NCBI GenBank assembly: GCA_046331465.1
Contig: JAXLQV010000003.1
Coordinates: 868,001 to 932,000 of the forward strand
Direction of reading: 5' to 3'
DNA from: UBA5066 sp046331465
GTDB taxonomy: Bacteria; Acidobacteriota; Thermoanaerobaculia; UBA5066
DNA: 64,000 nucleotides
The position numbers were made by a program, and so were the translations under genes. The notes below the pieces were generated by a model. That model was not told where the DNA came from. It worked only from the letters and a program-made list of their open reading frames with translations, and searched no databases. Shown here piece after piece: positions 55,694 through 64,000 of the stretch. Numbering within the stretch: position 1 is the stretch's first letter; each line of letters opens with the position of its first letter.

Positions 55694-58279
55694 GTGAGAA
55701 TCGTCTTCGACCCCGACTTCGACTCCGGCTCCTGGCCCGGCCCCCTCGAAGGGCGTACTGCCGTCGCGGGTGAAGCCTGGGTGGGCGAATCGGGCTTCCT
55801 CGCTCTCCTCGAGACCGCCCTCGGGCTCGGGGGGCCCGCGATTCCTCCCTCGCGTCGCGTCGCCTCGCTCGTCCCGACGATCCGGAGCACCGAGGGCTTC
55901 TGGAGCGCGTCGGCCTCCGTCGATCCGCTCTCGGCCGCCCGCCGCCTTCTCGCCTGGCGAGACTCCCTCTTCCTCCAGGGATGGCGGGGCGAGAACGTGC
56001 CGAGGGCCGCCCGTCTCTCGGCTCTCTCGGCCGTCACGCGCGAGGCGCTGCCGGGGACGGTCGACCGGCTCCTCGCCGTGGAGTCGGCTCTCACGCGTCG
56101 CTCCGCCGGCGTCGCCGAATTGCGGCTTCTCTCCTCTCCCGACAGCTTCCCCGTCGCCTGGCAGCGTCTCTTCGCCGCGCTCGGGAAGCGCGGTACGAAG
56201 GTCGGGCTCTTCGACCCGACGCCCGCGCCGGCCCGGGGCGACCTCGCCTCGGCTCGCGAGCCCGGCTTCACCCCCGCGGGAGACGGCTCCCTCCAGCTCG
56301 TCCGCCCGGGCGGCCCGCTCGAGGCCGCCGAGGCTCTCGCAGCCTGGCTCGCCGCGCAGGACTCGCTCGACGGCACGGTGGTCATCTCCCCCGAGCCCGT
56401 CCTCGACGCGGCGCTCCGGCGCCACGGCCTCCCGACCACGGGCTCCGCGGCCGCGCGGGCAGACGACGCGCTCCTCCCCGTCGTCCCGCTCGTCCTCGCG
56501 CTCGGCCTTGACCCGGCCGACCCCCAGCAGGCACTCGACCTTCTGCTCCTCCCCGTCGGCCCCATCCGGCGGAGCGTGGCCGGCGCGCTCGCGAATGCGC
56601 TTCACGACGAGCCGGCCGTCGGCAGCCCAAAGTGGGCGTCGGCCCTCGAGCGGGCCCTCGACCGCATCGAGGACGAGGTGCAGCGCAAGGCGACGGCCGA
56701 CCGCCTCGAACAGCTCTTCCGGCCGGGGGCCATCCGCGAGCGCTACAGCGCGGAGGAGGCCCGCCGCAGGCTCGCCCTCCTCGAGCGCTGGCTCCGGGGC
56801 CGCATCAAGCGCGAAGACGAGCCCGAGCCCTTCGAGCGGGCGCTTTCCTTCGCCCTCGCCACGGCCGACGTTCTCGACCGGAGCGGCCTCGACGAGCTGA
56901 CGGAGACCTGGGTCGGGCGCGTCGTCGCAGAGGCCGCTTCCGAGATTCCCCCGACCGCTCCCTTCCCGCGCGAGGCTGGCCTCGGCGTCGTCGGCGCCCC
57001 GGGCGGCGTCGGCGGCCCGGCGCGATGCGTCGCCTGGTGGAACTTCCGCCGCACCGAGTCTTCGTCCTCTACCGGCTTCCCGGCCACCCCCACGGAGAGG
57101 GCCGCCCTCGCGGCCATCGGGGTCGTCCTCGAGCCGCCGGGCGTCGCTTCCGTGCGGCGCGCCCTGCGCTGGAGGCGCCCGCTCCTGATGGCGTCCGAGG
57201 CGCTTCTCTTCGTCGCTCCCCAGCGGGACCCCTCCGGCGAGCAGCTCCACCCCCACTCCCTCTGGGACGAGATCACCGCCTCCCTCGCCGAGGGCGGGCG
57301 ACCCGACGTCCTGCAGCGTCCGGCGCCCTTCGGGCTGCGGACCCCGCGCACATTCGCCCGGGAGATCCGCCCGCTGCCCGAGGCCCGCCTCTCGTGGACC
57401 GGTCCTGCCGTCTCTCTCCGCGAGGCCGAATCGCCGTCGTCGCTCGAAACGCTCCTCGGCTGCTCGTTCCGGTACGCCATCACCTACGCGGGCGGGCTCC
57501 GGCCCGGCGGCGCCGGCACCCTTCCCGAAGGGGCGCAGCTCCTCGGCAGCGTCTGTCACGCCGTGCTCGAGCGCGTCCTCTCCCGCACGGGCCTCACTCC
57601 CGACGAGGCCGCGGAAGAGGCGGAGCGCCTCTTCGACTCGACCGGTCCCTTCCTCGGCGCCGCCCTCTTCCTCCCGGGCGCCGAGCGCGACCGCGCGGTC
57701 GCCCGCCGCGCCGTCCGCGACGCGGCCCGCCACCTCGTCGACCTCGCGCGCCAGCTCGGCGTCGCGCGGGTGGAGGTGGAGCGCAGCCTCGAGGCGCCGT
57801 GGGCCGGCGGCATCCTCCGTGGCCGGGCCGACCTCGTCTTCACCTTCCCCTCGGCCATCGTCGACCTGAAGTGGAGCAGCGGCGTCCGGCGCGACCTTCT
57901 GAGGAACGGCGGCGCGCTCCAGCTCGCGGCCTACGCGAAGCTCCTCGCCCACGAGGACGGCCTGCGCCGGCTCCCGCCGGTCGCCTACTACATCCTCCGC
58001 TCCGCGACCCTCCTCGCCCAGTCGGAGCGCGACTTTCCGACGGCCGAGGCGCTCAAGGGCCCGCCGCCCGAGGCCGTCTGGGTTGCCGTGGAGCGATCCG
58101 CGCTCGCCTCTCGCGACGCCCTCTCCCGAGGCGAGCTTGCCTCGCCCGGCCCCGGCCAGGACGACACCAAGGCCCGGACGGAGCTCCTCCCCGACGGCTC
58201 GCTCGTCGTTCCCGCGCCCTGCACGTACTGCGACCACGGGGCCCTCTGCGGCCGCGCCTTCGCGGCGGAGGAAGCATGA
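55694..58279 (+). CDS. addB: AddB-like helicase-nuclease subunit
   Basis: A protein of about 861 residues. Residues 1-60 (RIVFDPDFDSGSWPG) fit the start of AddB-type proteins, with degraded helicase-like domains to about 560. A PD-(D/E)XK nuclease domain is at about 650-770: DLVFTFPSAIVDLKWSSG carries the D-x-K pair, followed by ALQLAAYAKLL. One Cys lies before the nuclease (LLGCSFRYAITY) and three after it (PCTYCDHGALCGRAF), the 1+3 pattern of a 4Fe-4S cluster. With AddA it resects double-strand breaks. I choose GTG 55694, though a frame extends to ATG 55655. Confidence 0.82.
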   Translation: MRIVFDPDFDSGSWPGPLEGRTAVAGEAWVGESGFLALLETALGLGGPAIPPSRRVASLVPTIRSTEGFWSASASVDPLSAARRLLAWRDSLFLQGWRGENVPRAARLSALSAVTREALPGTVDRLLAVESALTRRSAGVAELRLLSSPDSFPVAWQRLFAALGKRGTKVGLFDPTPAPARGDLASAREPGFTPAGDGSLQLVRPGGPLEAAEALAAWLAAQDSLDGTVVISPEPVLDAALRRHGLPTTGSAAARADDALLPVVPLVLALGLDPADPQQALDLLLLPVGPIRRSVAGALANALHDEPAVGSPKWASALERALDRIEDEVQRKATADRLEQLFRPGAIRERYSAEEARRRLALLERWLRGRIKREDEPEPFERALSFALATADVLDRSGLDELTETWVGRVVAEAASEIPPTAPFPREAGLGVVGAPGGVGGPARCVAWWNFRRTESSSSTGFPATPTERAALAAIGVVLEPPGVASVRRALRWRRPLLMASEALLFVAPQRDPSGEQLHPHSLWDEITASLAEGGRPDVLQRPAPFGLRTPRTFAREIRPLPEARLSWTGPAVSLREAESPSSLETLLGCSFRYAITYAGGLRPGGAGTLPEGAQLLGSVCHAVLERVLSRTGLTPDEAAEEAERLFDSTGPFLGAALFLPGAERDRAVARRAVRDAARHLVDLARQLGVARVEVERSLEAPWAGGILRGRADLVFTFPSAIVDLKWSSGVRRDLLRNGGALQLAAYAKLLAHEDGLRRLPPVAYYILRSATLLAQSERDFPTAEALKGPPPEAVWVAVERSALASRDALSRGELASPGPGQDDTKARTELLPDGSLVVPAPCTYCDHGALCGRAFAAEEA

Positions 58280-61200
58280 AGCCCGTCGACGTCATCTCCG
58301 CGAGCGCCGGGAGCGGCAAGACGACCCGCCTCGCCACCTACCTCGCCGCCGAGATCGGCGCGGGGCGCGTGCGGCCCGAGGCGGTCGTCGCCGTCACCTT
58401 CACCGTCAAGGCGGCGGCCGAGCTGGCCCGCCGCGTCCGCGAGGAGCTCCTCCGCCTCGGCAGGGTCGACGAGGCCCGTCGTCTCGGCGCGGCCCGCATC
58501 GGCACCGTCCACTCCGTCTGCTCGCGGCTCCTCTCCGACTTCGCCTTCGATCTCGGCCTTTCCCCCGACCTCACGGTCCTCGACGAGGAGGGGGCCGCGG
58601 CTGCGCTGAAGCGGAGCCTCTCGGGCGCCTTCACCCGCGAGGACGAGGAGGCCCTCTCCGACCTCCAGTCGCGCCTTCCCGACCTCGACCTCGCGGAGGC
58701 GGCCCGGAAGATCCAGGGGGCCGCCCGCGCGAACGGCGTCGACGCCGCGACGCTCGAGGCCTTCGCCGAGCGGAGCGTCGCGGAGCTGCTCGACGTCCTC
58801 GCCCCATGCGGGTCCGAGATTGACGGCGCGAAATGGGACGCCGAGCTCCTCGCGGCGCTCGACGCCTTCCTCGCGAGCGTCGACCTCGAGCTCGACACGA
58901 CGGACGTGACCGCCAAAGCCTGCGACCTCGTTCGCAGCGCGAAGGCCGCCCTTGGCGGCGGCCGCCGTCCCGCCTGGCAGCTCTTCTTCTCCCTGTCGAG
59001 CCTGAAGCCCGGAAAGAAGTCCTCCCCCCTCGCCGACCCGATCCGCAGCCTCGCCACCGAGCACGACCGCCACCCTCTCTTCCGCGCCGACCTCGCCCGG
59101 GCCACGCGCCTCGCTTTCTCGCTCGCCGCCCGGTCCCTCTCGGCCTACGCGACCTACAAGCGGGAGCGCGGCGTCGTCGACTTCGCCGACCAGGAAGCCC
59201 TCGCCCTGTCGCTCCTCGAGCGGCCGGCCGTCCGCGAGCAGCTCGAGGCCGAGGTCGACCTCGTCCTCGTCGACGAGTTCCAGGACACGAACCCCCTCCA
59301 GCTCGCCCTCTTCCTCTCCCTCGCCCGCCTCGCGAAGAGCGCCTGGGTGGGCGACCAGAAACAGGCCATCTACGGTTTCCGCGGGACCGACCCCGCCCTG
59401 ATGGACGCCGCGATCGACGCCCTCCTCGGCGGCCGCGAGCCCGAGACGCTCCGCGAGTCGTGGCGCAGCCGCCCCGCCCTCGTCCACGTCGCCTCCGAGC
59501 TCTTCGCCGGCGCCTTCGGCAGCCAGGGCCTCCCCGAGGTGCGCGTCCGGCTCGTACCCGGCAGGCCCGACGAGCCGCCGGGCCTCGGCCCGGTCGTCGA
59601 GCGCTGGAGCCTCGACGCGAAGAACAAGGACGGGGACGCCGCGGAGATCGCGGCGCGGGTCCGCGCCCTCCTCGACGACCCCGAGACGCGAATCCGCGAC
59701 CGTGCGACCGGGGAGGTTCGCCGGCCCCGGCCGGGCGACGTCGCCGTCCTCTCACGCACGAACAAGGAATGCCTGGCGATCGCGGCCGCCCTCGGCGGCC
59801 TCGGCCTCGAATCGACGCTCCCGCGCGCGAAGGCCGCGGATTCGCTCGAAGGCCACGTCCTCGTCGCGGGCCTGCGCCTCTGGGCCGACCCGAAAGACTC
59901 CCTCGCCGCCGCCACGCTCGCCCGCCTCCTCGAGCGGGCCGGCGACCCCGACGCCTGGCTGAGCGAGGTCCTCGCCACGCCCGGCGCCGCGGCCTTCGAC
60001 GCCCTCTCCTCCGTCTCGCGCGTCCGCGCCGCCCGCGAGGCCCGGCCTCTCCTCGGCCCGGAAGGCGCCGTCGACGCCGTCCTCGACGCGCTCGACCTCC
60101 GCGAGGCGTGCCTCTCCTGGGGCTCCGCCGGCACGCGCCTCGCCTCTCTCGAGGAGCTGCGCGCCGCCGCCGTCGCGTTCACGGCGCGAGCGCTCTCCGA
60201 GGGGAGGCCCGCCACCGTCCTCGGTTTCCTCGACGGCCTCGACGAGGCAGAAGCGCCCGAGAAGCGGCCCGAGTCGCCCGATGCCGTCGTCGTCTCCACG
60301 CTCCACGGCGCCAAGGGCCTCGAATGGCCCGTCGTGGTCCTCGACCTCCAGCCCGTCCGCCGCGAGCCCTCGGCGTTCGGCGTCCACGTTCTCTCCGGGG
60401 CGGCCATCGACCTCGAGCGCCCCCTCGCCGGCCGCCGCATTTCCTTCTGGCCCTCCCCCTACACCTCCTCGACGAAGAAGTCGCGCCTCCACGGCCTCCT
60501 CGACTCGAGCGAGCGCAAGCGCCTCCTCGCCGAGCGCGACGACCGCGAGGGCCTCCGGCTCCTCTACGTCGGCTTCACCCGCGCGCGCGACCGCGTCGTC
60601 CTCGCCGCCCGCCCCGGAAAGCTGACCGAGTCGCTCCTCCGGCACCTCGGCCCGGCCGTGGACGACATCGGCCCGACGGTCGCTGTCGAAGGCCGGCGCG
60701 TCGAGACATTCCAGCGGCCTGCGGCCTCGGCCGCCGCGGCCCTCGCGCCCCGCACCCCCGGCTCCGCGCCCGTCCCGGCTGGTCCCCGGCCGCATCCCGC
60801 GGCCTTCGTCTCCGCCTCGAAGGTCGAAGCCACGGGCGCCACCGGCGAGCCGATCACCCTCGGCCCGCGCCTCCCGCTCCGATCCGGCACCGACATGGAG
60901 CTGCTTGGTGACGCGCTCCACGCCTTCTTCGGCGCCGACCGCCCCGACCTCTCACGCACCGAGAGGCTCGAGCTCGCCGAAGGGCTGATCCGGCGCTGGG
61001 GCGTCTCCGGCGCCCTTCCCGCCGAGTCGTTCCTCGCCGCTTCCGACGCCCTGTCGGCGTTCGTCGCCTCCCGCTGGCCCGAGGCCACGTGGTGTCGCGA
61101 GCTTCCTCTCCGGCGCCGGCTGCCCGACGGCTCCGTCCTCTCCGGCACCGCGGACCTCGTCCTCGAGACGGCCGACGGCCTCGTCGTCGTCGACCACAAG

Positions 61201-61365
61201 AGCTTCCCCGGCTCCACGGCCGAGTCCCTCGCCCGAGCCGCAACCCACGCCGGCCAGCTCGCGGCCTACGCGCAGACTGTTTCCGAGGCCTGGGGCAGGC
61301 CCGTCCTCGGGACGTTCATCCACCTTCCGATCGGAGGGATCGTTGTTCCGGTCGTCGTCTCGTAG
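58276..61365 (+). CDS. addA: AddA-like UvrD-type helicase-nuclease
   Basis: A 1029-residue SF1 helicase with a C-terminal nuclease. Motifs in order: Walker A SASAGSGKTT (about 8-17), VTFTVKAAAEL (Ia), VDEFQDTN (Walker B near 336), GDQKQAIYGFRGTD (motif III near 357), STLHGAKGLEWPVVVLDLQP (motif V near 674) and LYVGFTRARDRVVLA (motif VI near 764). The nuclease is near 955-980: GTADLVLETADGLVVVDHKS. It works with AddB in DNA end resection and recombination. The ATG overlaps the addB stop by 4 bases. Both subunits are intact. Confidence 0.88.
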   Translation: MKPVDVISASAGSGKTTRLATYLAAEIGAGRVRPEAVVAVTFTVKAAAELARRVREELLRLGRVDEARRLGAARIGTVHSVCSRLLSDFAFDLGLSPDLTVLDEEGAAAALKRSLSGAFTREDEEALSDLQSRLPDLDLAEAARKIQGAARANGVDAATLEAFAERSVAELLDVLAPCGSEIDGAKWDAELLAALDAFLASVDLELDTTDVTAKACDLVRSAKAALGGGRRPAWQLFFSLSSLKPGKKSSPLADPIRSLATEHDRHPLFRADLARATRLAFSLAARSLSAYATYKRERGVVDFADQEALALSLLERPAVREQLEAEVDLVLVDEFQDTNPLQLALFLSLARLAKSAWVGDQKQAIYGFRGTDPALMDAAIDALLGGREPETLRESWRSRPALVHVASELFAGAFGSQGLPEVRVRLVPGRPDEPPGLGPVVERWSLDAKNKDGDAAEIAARVRALLDDPETRIRDRATGEVRRPRPGDVAVLSRTNKECLAIAAALGGLGLESTLPRAKAADSLEGHVLVAGLRLWADPKDSLAAATLARLLERAGDPDAWLSEVLATPGAAAFDALSSVSRVRAAREARPLLGPEGAVDAVLDALDLREACLSWGSAGTRLASLEELRAAAVAFTARALSEGRPATVLGFLDGLDEAEAPEKRPESPDAVVVSTLHGAKGLEWPVVVLDLQPVRREPSAFGVHVLSGAAIDLERPLAGRRISFWPSPYTSSTKKSRLHGLLDSSERKRLLAERDDREGLRLLYVGFTRARDRVVLAARPGKLTESLLRHLGPAVDDIGPTVAVEGRRVETFQRPAASAAAALAPRTPGSAPVPAGPRPHPAAFVSASKVEATGATGEPITLGPRLPLRSGTDMELLGDALHAFFGADRPDLSRTERLELAEGLIRRWGVSGALPAESFLAASDALSAFVASRWPEATWCRELPLRRRLPDGSVLSGTADLVLETADGLVVVDHKSFPGSTAESLARAATHAGQLAAYAQTVSEAWGRPVLGTFIHLPIGGIVVPVVVS

Positions 61366-61398
61366 GAAAGGGCGGAGGTCGCGATCGCGGCGTCTCCC

Positions 61399-62397
61399 TC
61401 AGGACGGCGAAGCGGCTCTCTTCCTTCCCCTGCCGTGGGCGCGAGCCGGCTTCGGCTCCGACGGAACTCGCCCCCCGATCGCCTTCACGAGGCTCTCGGG
61501 CAGCTCGCTCGCGGCCGAGGCGATCGCCATGAAGCTCTCGACGAAGTGCTCCGGCACGAAGGGCTCCCCCGGCAGGTCGATCACGACGAGGACCGTCCCC
61601 TCGTCGAGGACGAACCGGGCGTGGCGCCCCTCGAAGTTGAGGGTGTTCAGGAGGCCGAGCGCCTCGGCCTCGTTCGTGACGTCGAGGAGAACGGGTGAGT
61701 AGAGGCGGACGCAGGGCGGGTCGGCGAGGAGGAGCGCGAAGACGGCCTCGCCGTCGGCCTCGAGGGCGAGGAAGCCCTTCTTGTCGAACCGGGCGTCCTT
61801 CGCACCGAGCCCGTCGCACACGACCTCGAGGACCTGCTCCTCGAGGCTCGCGGGGGCGTCCGCGGCGACCTCCGCGGACGGCGCCGCATAGCGGCCGAGA
61901 CCGAGGGTCGGCAGGAGGATCTCGCCTCCCTCGCCCTCGAACGCGTGGTAGCGGAGGGACGCCGGCCTGCGGAAGCCGTAGACATCGCAGAGCGTCTGCA
62001 CCGCGATCGTCGCGGCGGCCGCGAACTGGTCGGCCCCCTTAAACCGGCCCTGGAAGTTCGGCGACCCGCTCGCTCCCCGAGGCGACCGTCTCCCTCTTCT
62101 GTCGTCCGCCGGAGCCCGCCAGCCGAGCTCCACCAGGGTGTCCTTCTGCGCCTTCCCGAGCTTTCGTCCCTTCGGGAGGAAGGCGTCGCTCACCGCCTCG
62201 GCCCAGAGCAGCGAGTCCGCTTCCATCGCGAACTGCACGTAGTACGGGCTCCTCGCCCCCGAGAGGATGAGGTACTGCCCTGCATCCAGCGCGCCGAGAG
62301 CCTCGGCGAGCCGGTCGCGGAGCGTCGCCCAGGCTCTGGAGAGATCCGCCGCCTGCACTCGCTTGGTGCCTTTCGCGTTCCGCATCACTCGCCTCAT
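61399..62397 (-). CDS. TY-Chap/YbjN-like chaperone-type protein
   Basis: A 332-residue protein resembling peptide-binding TY-Chap/YbjN proteins with two related domains. Residues 18-160: WATLRDRLAEALGALDAGQY, YYVQFAMEADSLLWAEAVS, KDTLVELGWRAPADD and VYGFRRPASLRYHAF. Residues 190-315: LGAKDARFDKKGFLALEADG, FALLLADPPCVRLYSPVLL, LGLLNTLNFEGRHARFVLDE and VLVVIDLPGEPFVPEHFVES. A basic tail ends the protein. It is the second such protein in 10 kb. ATG 62397 has GGAGGG upstream and overlaps the Pif1-like stop by 4 bases. Confidence 0.65.
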   Translation of the reverse strand: MRRVMRNAKGTKRVQAADLSRAWATLRDRLAEALGALDAGQYLILSGARSPYYVQFAMEADSLLWAEAVSDAFLPKGRKLGKAQKDTLVELGWRAPADDRRGRRSPRGASGSPNFQGRFKGADQFAAAATIAVQTLCDVYGFRRPASLRYHAFEGEGGEILLPTLGLGRYAAPSAEVAADAPASLEEQVLEVVCDGLGAKDARFDKKGFLALEADGEAVFALLLADPPCVRLYSPVLLDVTNEAEALGLLNTLNFEGRHARFVLDEGTVLVVIDLPGEPFVPEHFVESFMAIASAASELPESLVKAIGGRVPSEPKPARAHGRGRKRAASPS

Positions 62398-63986
62398 GTT
62401 TTTCCCTCCGTCATGGTCCGTCCTCCCGCGAGTATCCGCCCCTCGCTCCCGGGCAGGAGCGCCGCCTTCGCGACGGAGTTCATGAACTCTCTCACGTGGC
62501 TGCTCACCTTCAGGACGTCGTTCGGCCAGATCTCCGTCGCGAGCGTGATCCCCTCGAGCGTCGGGCAGCGGCTCAACGCCACGTAGACCTGCCCGTGCTC
62601 GAAGGCGCCGCGGCCGAGGTCGACGACGATCCGCTCGAGCGTCTGCCCCTGGCTCTTGTGGATCGTGATCGCCCACGCCGGCCGGAGCGGGTACTGCGTG
62701 AACTTCCCGACGACCTCGCTCGTGATCTTCTCGGTCTTCGGGTCGAACGTGTACTTCCGGCTCTCCCACGTCTCGGGCTCGACGCGATACGTGTGCGAGT
62801 AGCCGTTCGACGTCACCTCGACCTCGACCACGTCCTTCGCGAGCGTGACGACCCGGCCGAACGTCCCGTTCACCCAACGCTCCTGCGCGTCGTTCTTCAC
62901 GAAGAGGACCTGCGCTCCCAGCCGCAGCTTCAGCTCGGCCTCCGCCGGGAGGTTCTCGCCGTCGAAGGCCTTTCCGCTGAACGTCGCGCCGAAGACGTGC
63001 TCCGGTCCCGGGAGGCGGGCCAGCCTCGCGGCGTTGATCTGCGCCGCCCGAGCGTTCGTGGTCGTCAGCCAGGGCCGGATCTCCCCCGGGTCGGTCTCGA
63101 AATCCGGGTCGCACCGCGAGTTCAGGAGCGCCTGGTGCTCCTCCGCCAGCTCGCCCAGCCGGATGCCATTCAGGACGTCCATGAACTCCAGCTCCTTCTG
63201 GCGGTAGTTCTTCCGCAGCTCGACGACCGTGATCGGCAGCTGCTCGAAGACCTTCGCGTCCCAGAAGAAGGGGCTCCGGTAGTGGTACTCCATGAACTTC
63301 GCCTCGTCCTCCCGGCTGAGGACGGGCGGGAGCTGGTAGGGATCGCCGAAGAGGACCACCTGCGCGCCGCCGAACGGCTTCCTCTCGTCGCGCCCGTTCA
63401 GGCGGAGGAAGGCGTCGATCGCGTCCATCAGGTTCGCGTTCACCATCGAGACCTCGTCGATGACGAACGTGTCGACCTTTCGGATGAGCTGCCGCTTGTT
63501 CGAGTCCCAGATCTCCTTCACGTCCTCCCTGTTCATGAGGCCCCAGGGAAACATGAAGAAGGAGTGGATCGTCTGCCCGCCGACGTTCAGCGCCGCGAGC
63601 CCCGTCGGCGCGAGGAGGACGATCTTCTTGTGCGTCTTCCGCGCGAAGTAGCGAAGGAGATACGACTTCCCCGTACCGGCACGGCCGGTGATGAAGACGC
63701 ACGGCTCCTTCCCCTGCAGCAGCTGAAAGGCCTTCTCGGCGTCGAGGTTCTCCGGGTCCGGGCCCGGCACGTGCGGCGGAGGAGCGGATCCGAGCTCCCG
63801 CCGCAGTGTCTCGAACTCCGCCTTCGTCACCACCTCGAGCTGCGCGTGGGAAAGGCTCAGCGTCTTCTCGCCTGCCGCGTGAAACCGGACGCGTACCTTC
63901 CCTGCGACCCCGCCCGCCAGGATCTCTCCCGGGCCCCACGAGGGCTGTCCGGGGTGCTTCACGAGAGTTCCGGGGACGAGAATCAC
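62394..63986 (-). CDS. Pif1-like helicase with N-terminal DUF3553-like domain
   Basis: A 530-residue SF1B helicase. Residues 1-50 are a DUF3553-like small beta domain (TLVKHPGQPSWGPGEILAGG), a module often fused to UvrD/RecD helicases. Residues 75-510 are the Pif1 core: FITGRAGTGKS (Walker A), VIDEVSMVNANLMDAID (Walker B), FGDPYQLPPVL, ELRKNYRQ (motif IV), WLTTTN, and the closing AITIHKSQGQTLE (motif V) with VYVALSRCPTLEGITL (motif VI). It unwinds DNA, possibly G-quadruplexes or R-loops. GTG 63986 has GGAGG 8 bases upstream. The upstream neighbour lies outside the window. Confidence 0.88.
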   Translation of the reverse strand: MILVPGTLVKHPGQPSWGPGEILAGGVAGKVRVRFHAAGEKTLSLSHAQLEVVTKAEFETLRRELGSAPPPHVPGPDPENLDAEKAFQLLQGKEPCVFITGRAGTGKSYLLRYFARKTHKKIVLLAPTGLAALNVGGQTIHSFFMFPWGLMNREDVKEIWDSNKRQLIRKVDTFVIDEVSMVNANLMDAIDAFLRLNGRDERKPFGGAQVVLFGDPYQLPPVLSREDEAKFMEYHYRSPFFWDAKVFEQLPITVVELRKNYRQKELEFMDVLNGIRLGELAEEHQALLNSRCDPDFETDPGEIRPWLTTTNARAAQINAARLARLPGPEHVFGATFSGKAFDGENLPAEAELKLRLGAQVLFVKNDAQERWVNGTFGRVVTLAKDVVEVEVTSNGYSHTYRVEPETWESRKYTFDPKTEKITSEVVGKFTQYPLRPAWAITIHKSQGQTLERIVVDLGRGAFEHGQVYVALSRCPTLEGITLATEIWPNDVLKVSSHVREFMNSVAKAALLPGSEGRILAGGRTMTEGKT

Positions 63987-64000
63987 GCAGGCGCCTCCAG

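Noticed and set aside
56632..58275. Left extension of the addA frame
   Set aside because: It overlaps addB in another frame and shows Arg/Pro-rich shadow composition. ATG 58276 overlaps the addB stop, as expected for an operon.

Overview
The window looks like chromosomal DNA from a GC-rich Gram-negative (diderm) bacterium, most plausibly an Acidobacteriota member. The diderm call rests on an OmpA-type protein, a lipid A-type acyltransferase and periplasmic proteins. The phylum guess rests mainly on a secreted vWA protein of the type described as VWFA-related Acidobacterial (28913-30790), together with the genome style. It is an inference, since no rRNA is present. Most genes are complete and densely packed, often with 4-base ATGA/GTGA overlaps. 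Many single genes carry a TANNNT or GATAAT hexamer 6-10 bases before the start codon and no Shine-Dalgarno sequence, which suggests widespread leaderless transcription.

Layout. 0-9 kb: a DUF4388 protein, a 92-bp tandem repeat, an OmpA porin-like protein, an AI-2E/PerM-type permease, an SRAP protein, an ATP-grasp-like protein, a DJ-1 relative, FabH, an Smr protein and a CsgG-like lipoprotein relative. 9-22 kb: a Ser/Thr kinase, a radical SAM enzyme, a GAF/degenerate-GGDEF protein, a MauE-rhodanese pair, citrate synthase, a Fur/PerR regulator, signal peptidase I, QueF, a degenerate metallo-beta-lactamase, a class I amidotransferase-like hydrolase and a lipid A acyltransferase. 22-31 kb: gatB-ftsE-ftsX, two SDR enzymes, a LuxR-type regulator with a homocysteine methyltransferase-like enzyme, the vWA protein and a tRNA-dihydrouridine synthase. 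32-39 kb: a secreted protein, a lipoprotein, a striking Arg/Asp/Pro-repeat protein, a degenerate glycerophosphodiesterase, and a redox-flavoured divergon (flavin split-barrel proteins with GAF and winged helix facing an ODP-type metallo-hydrolase) followed by a c-type cytochrome. 39.9-47 kb: tRNA-Pro(UGG), a hydrolase, rph, murI, a GerMN protein, a cell-wall amidase, and a pilT-type ATPase with its upstream partner.

47.2-55.6 kb is an accessory island and the most interesting part. One arm (minus strand) encodes a WYL regulator, a vWA MIDAS protein, a poly(ADP-ribose) glycohydrolase-like protein and an api92/YubB-like protein. The divergent arm encodes an AAA+ ATPase and a YbjN-like chaperone, followed by a coiled-coil protein and three small uncharacterised proteins. 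Three copies of a palindrome, TYGGAC-N7-GTCYGA, lie at 49815-49835, 50860-50880 and 54173-54193. This suggests that one regulator, probably the WYL protein, ties the genes together. The set resembles NTP-dependent conflict or stress systems, but I do not recognise this exact combination.

55.7-64 kb holds an AddB-AddA-type helicase-nuclease pair and, on the opposite strand, a Pif1-like helicase with an N-terminal DUF3553-like domain that overlaps a TY-Chap/YbjN-like protein. Two YbjN/TY-Chap-type proteins therefore flank DNA-end-processing genes in this last third.

A side theme is degenerate enzymes. A DJ-1 relative without its Cys-His, a GGDEF without its motif, an MBL protein without HxHxDH and a GDPD without its His/Glu all occur within 30 kb.
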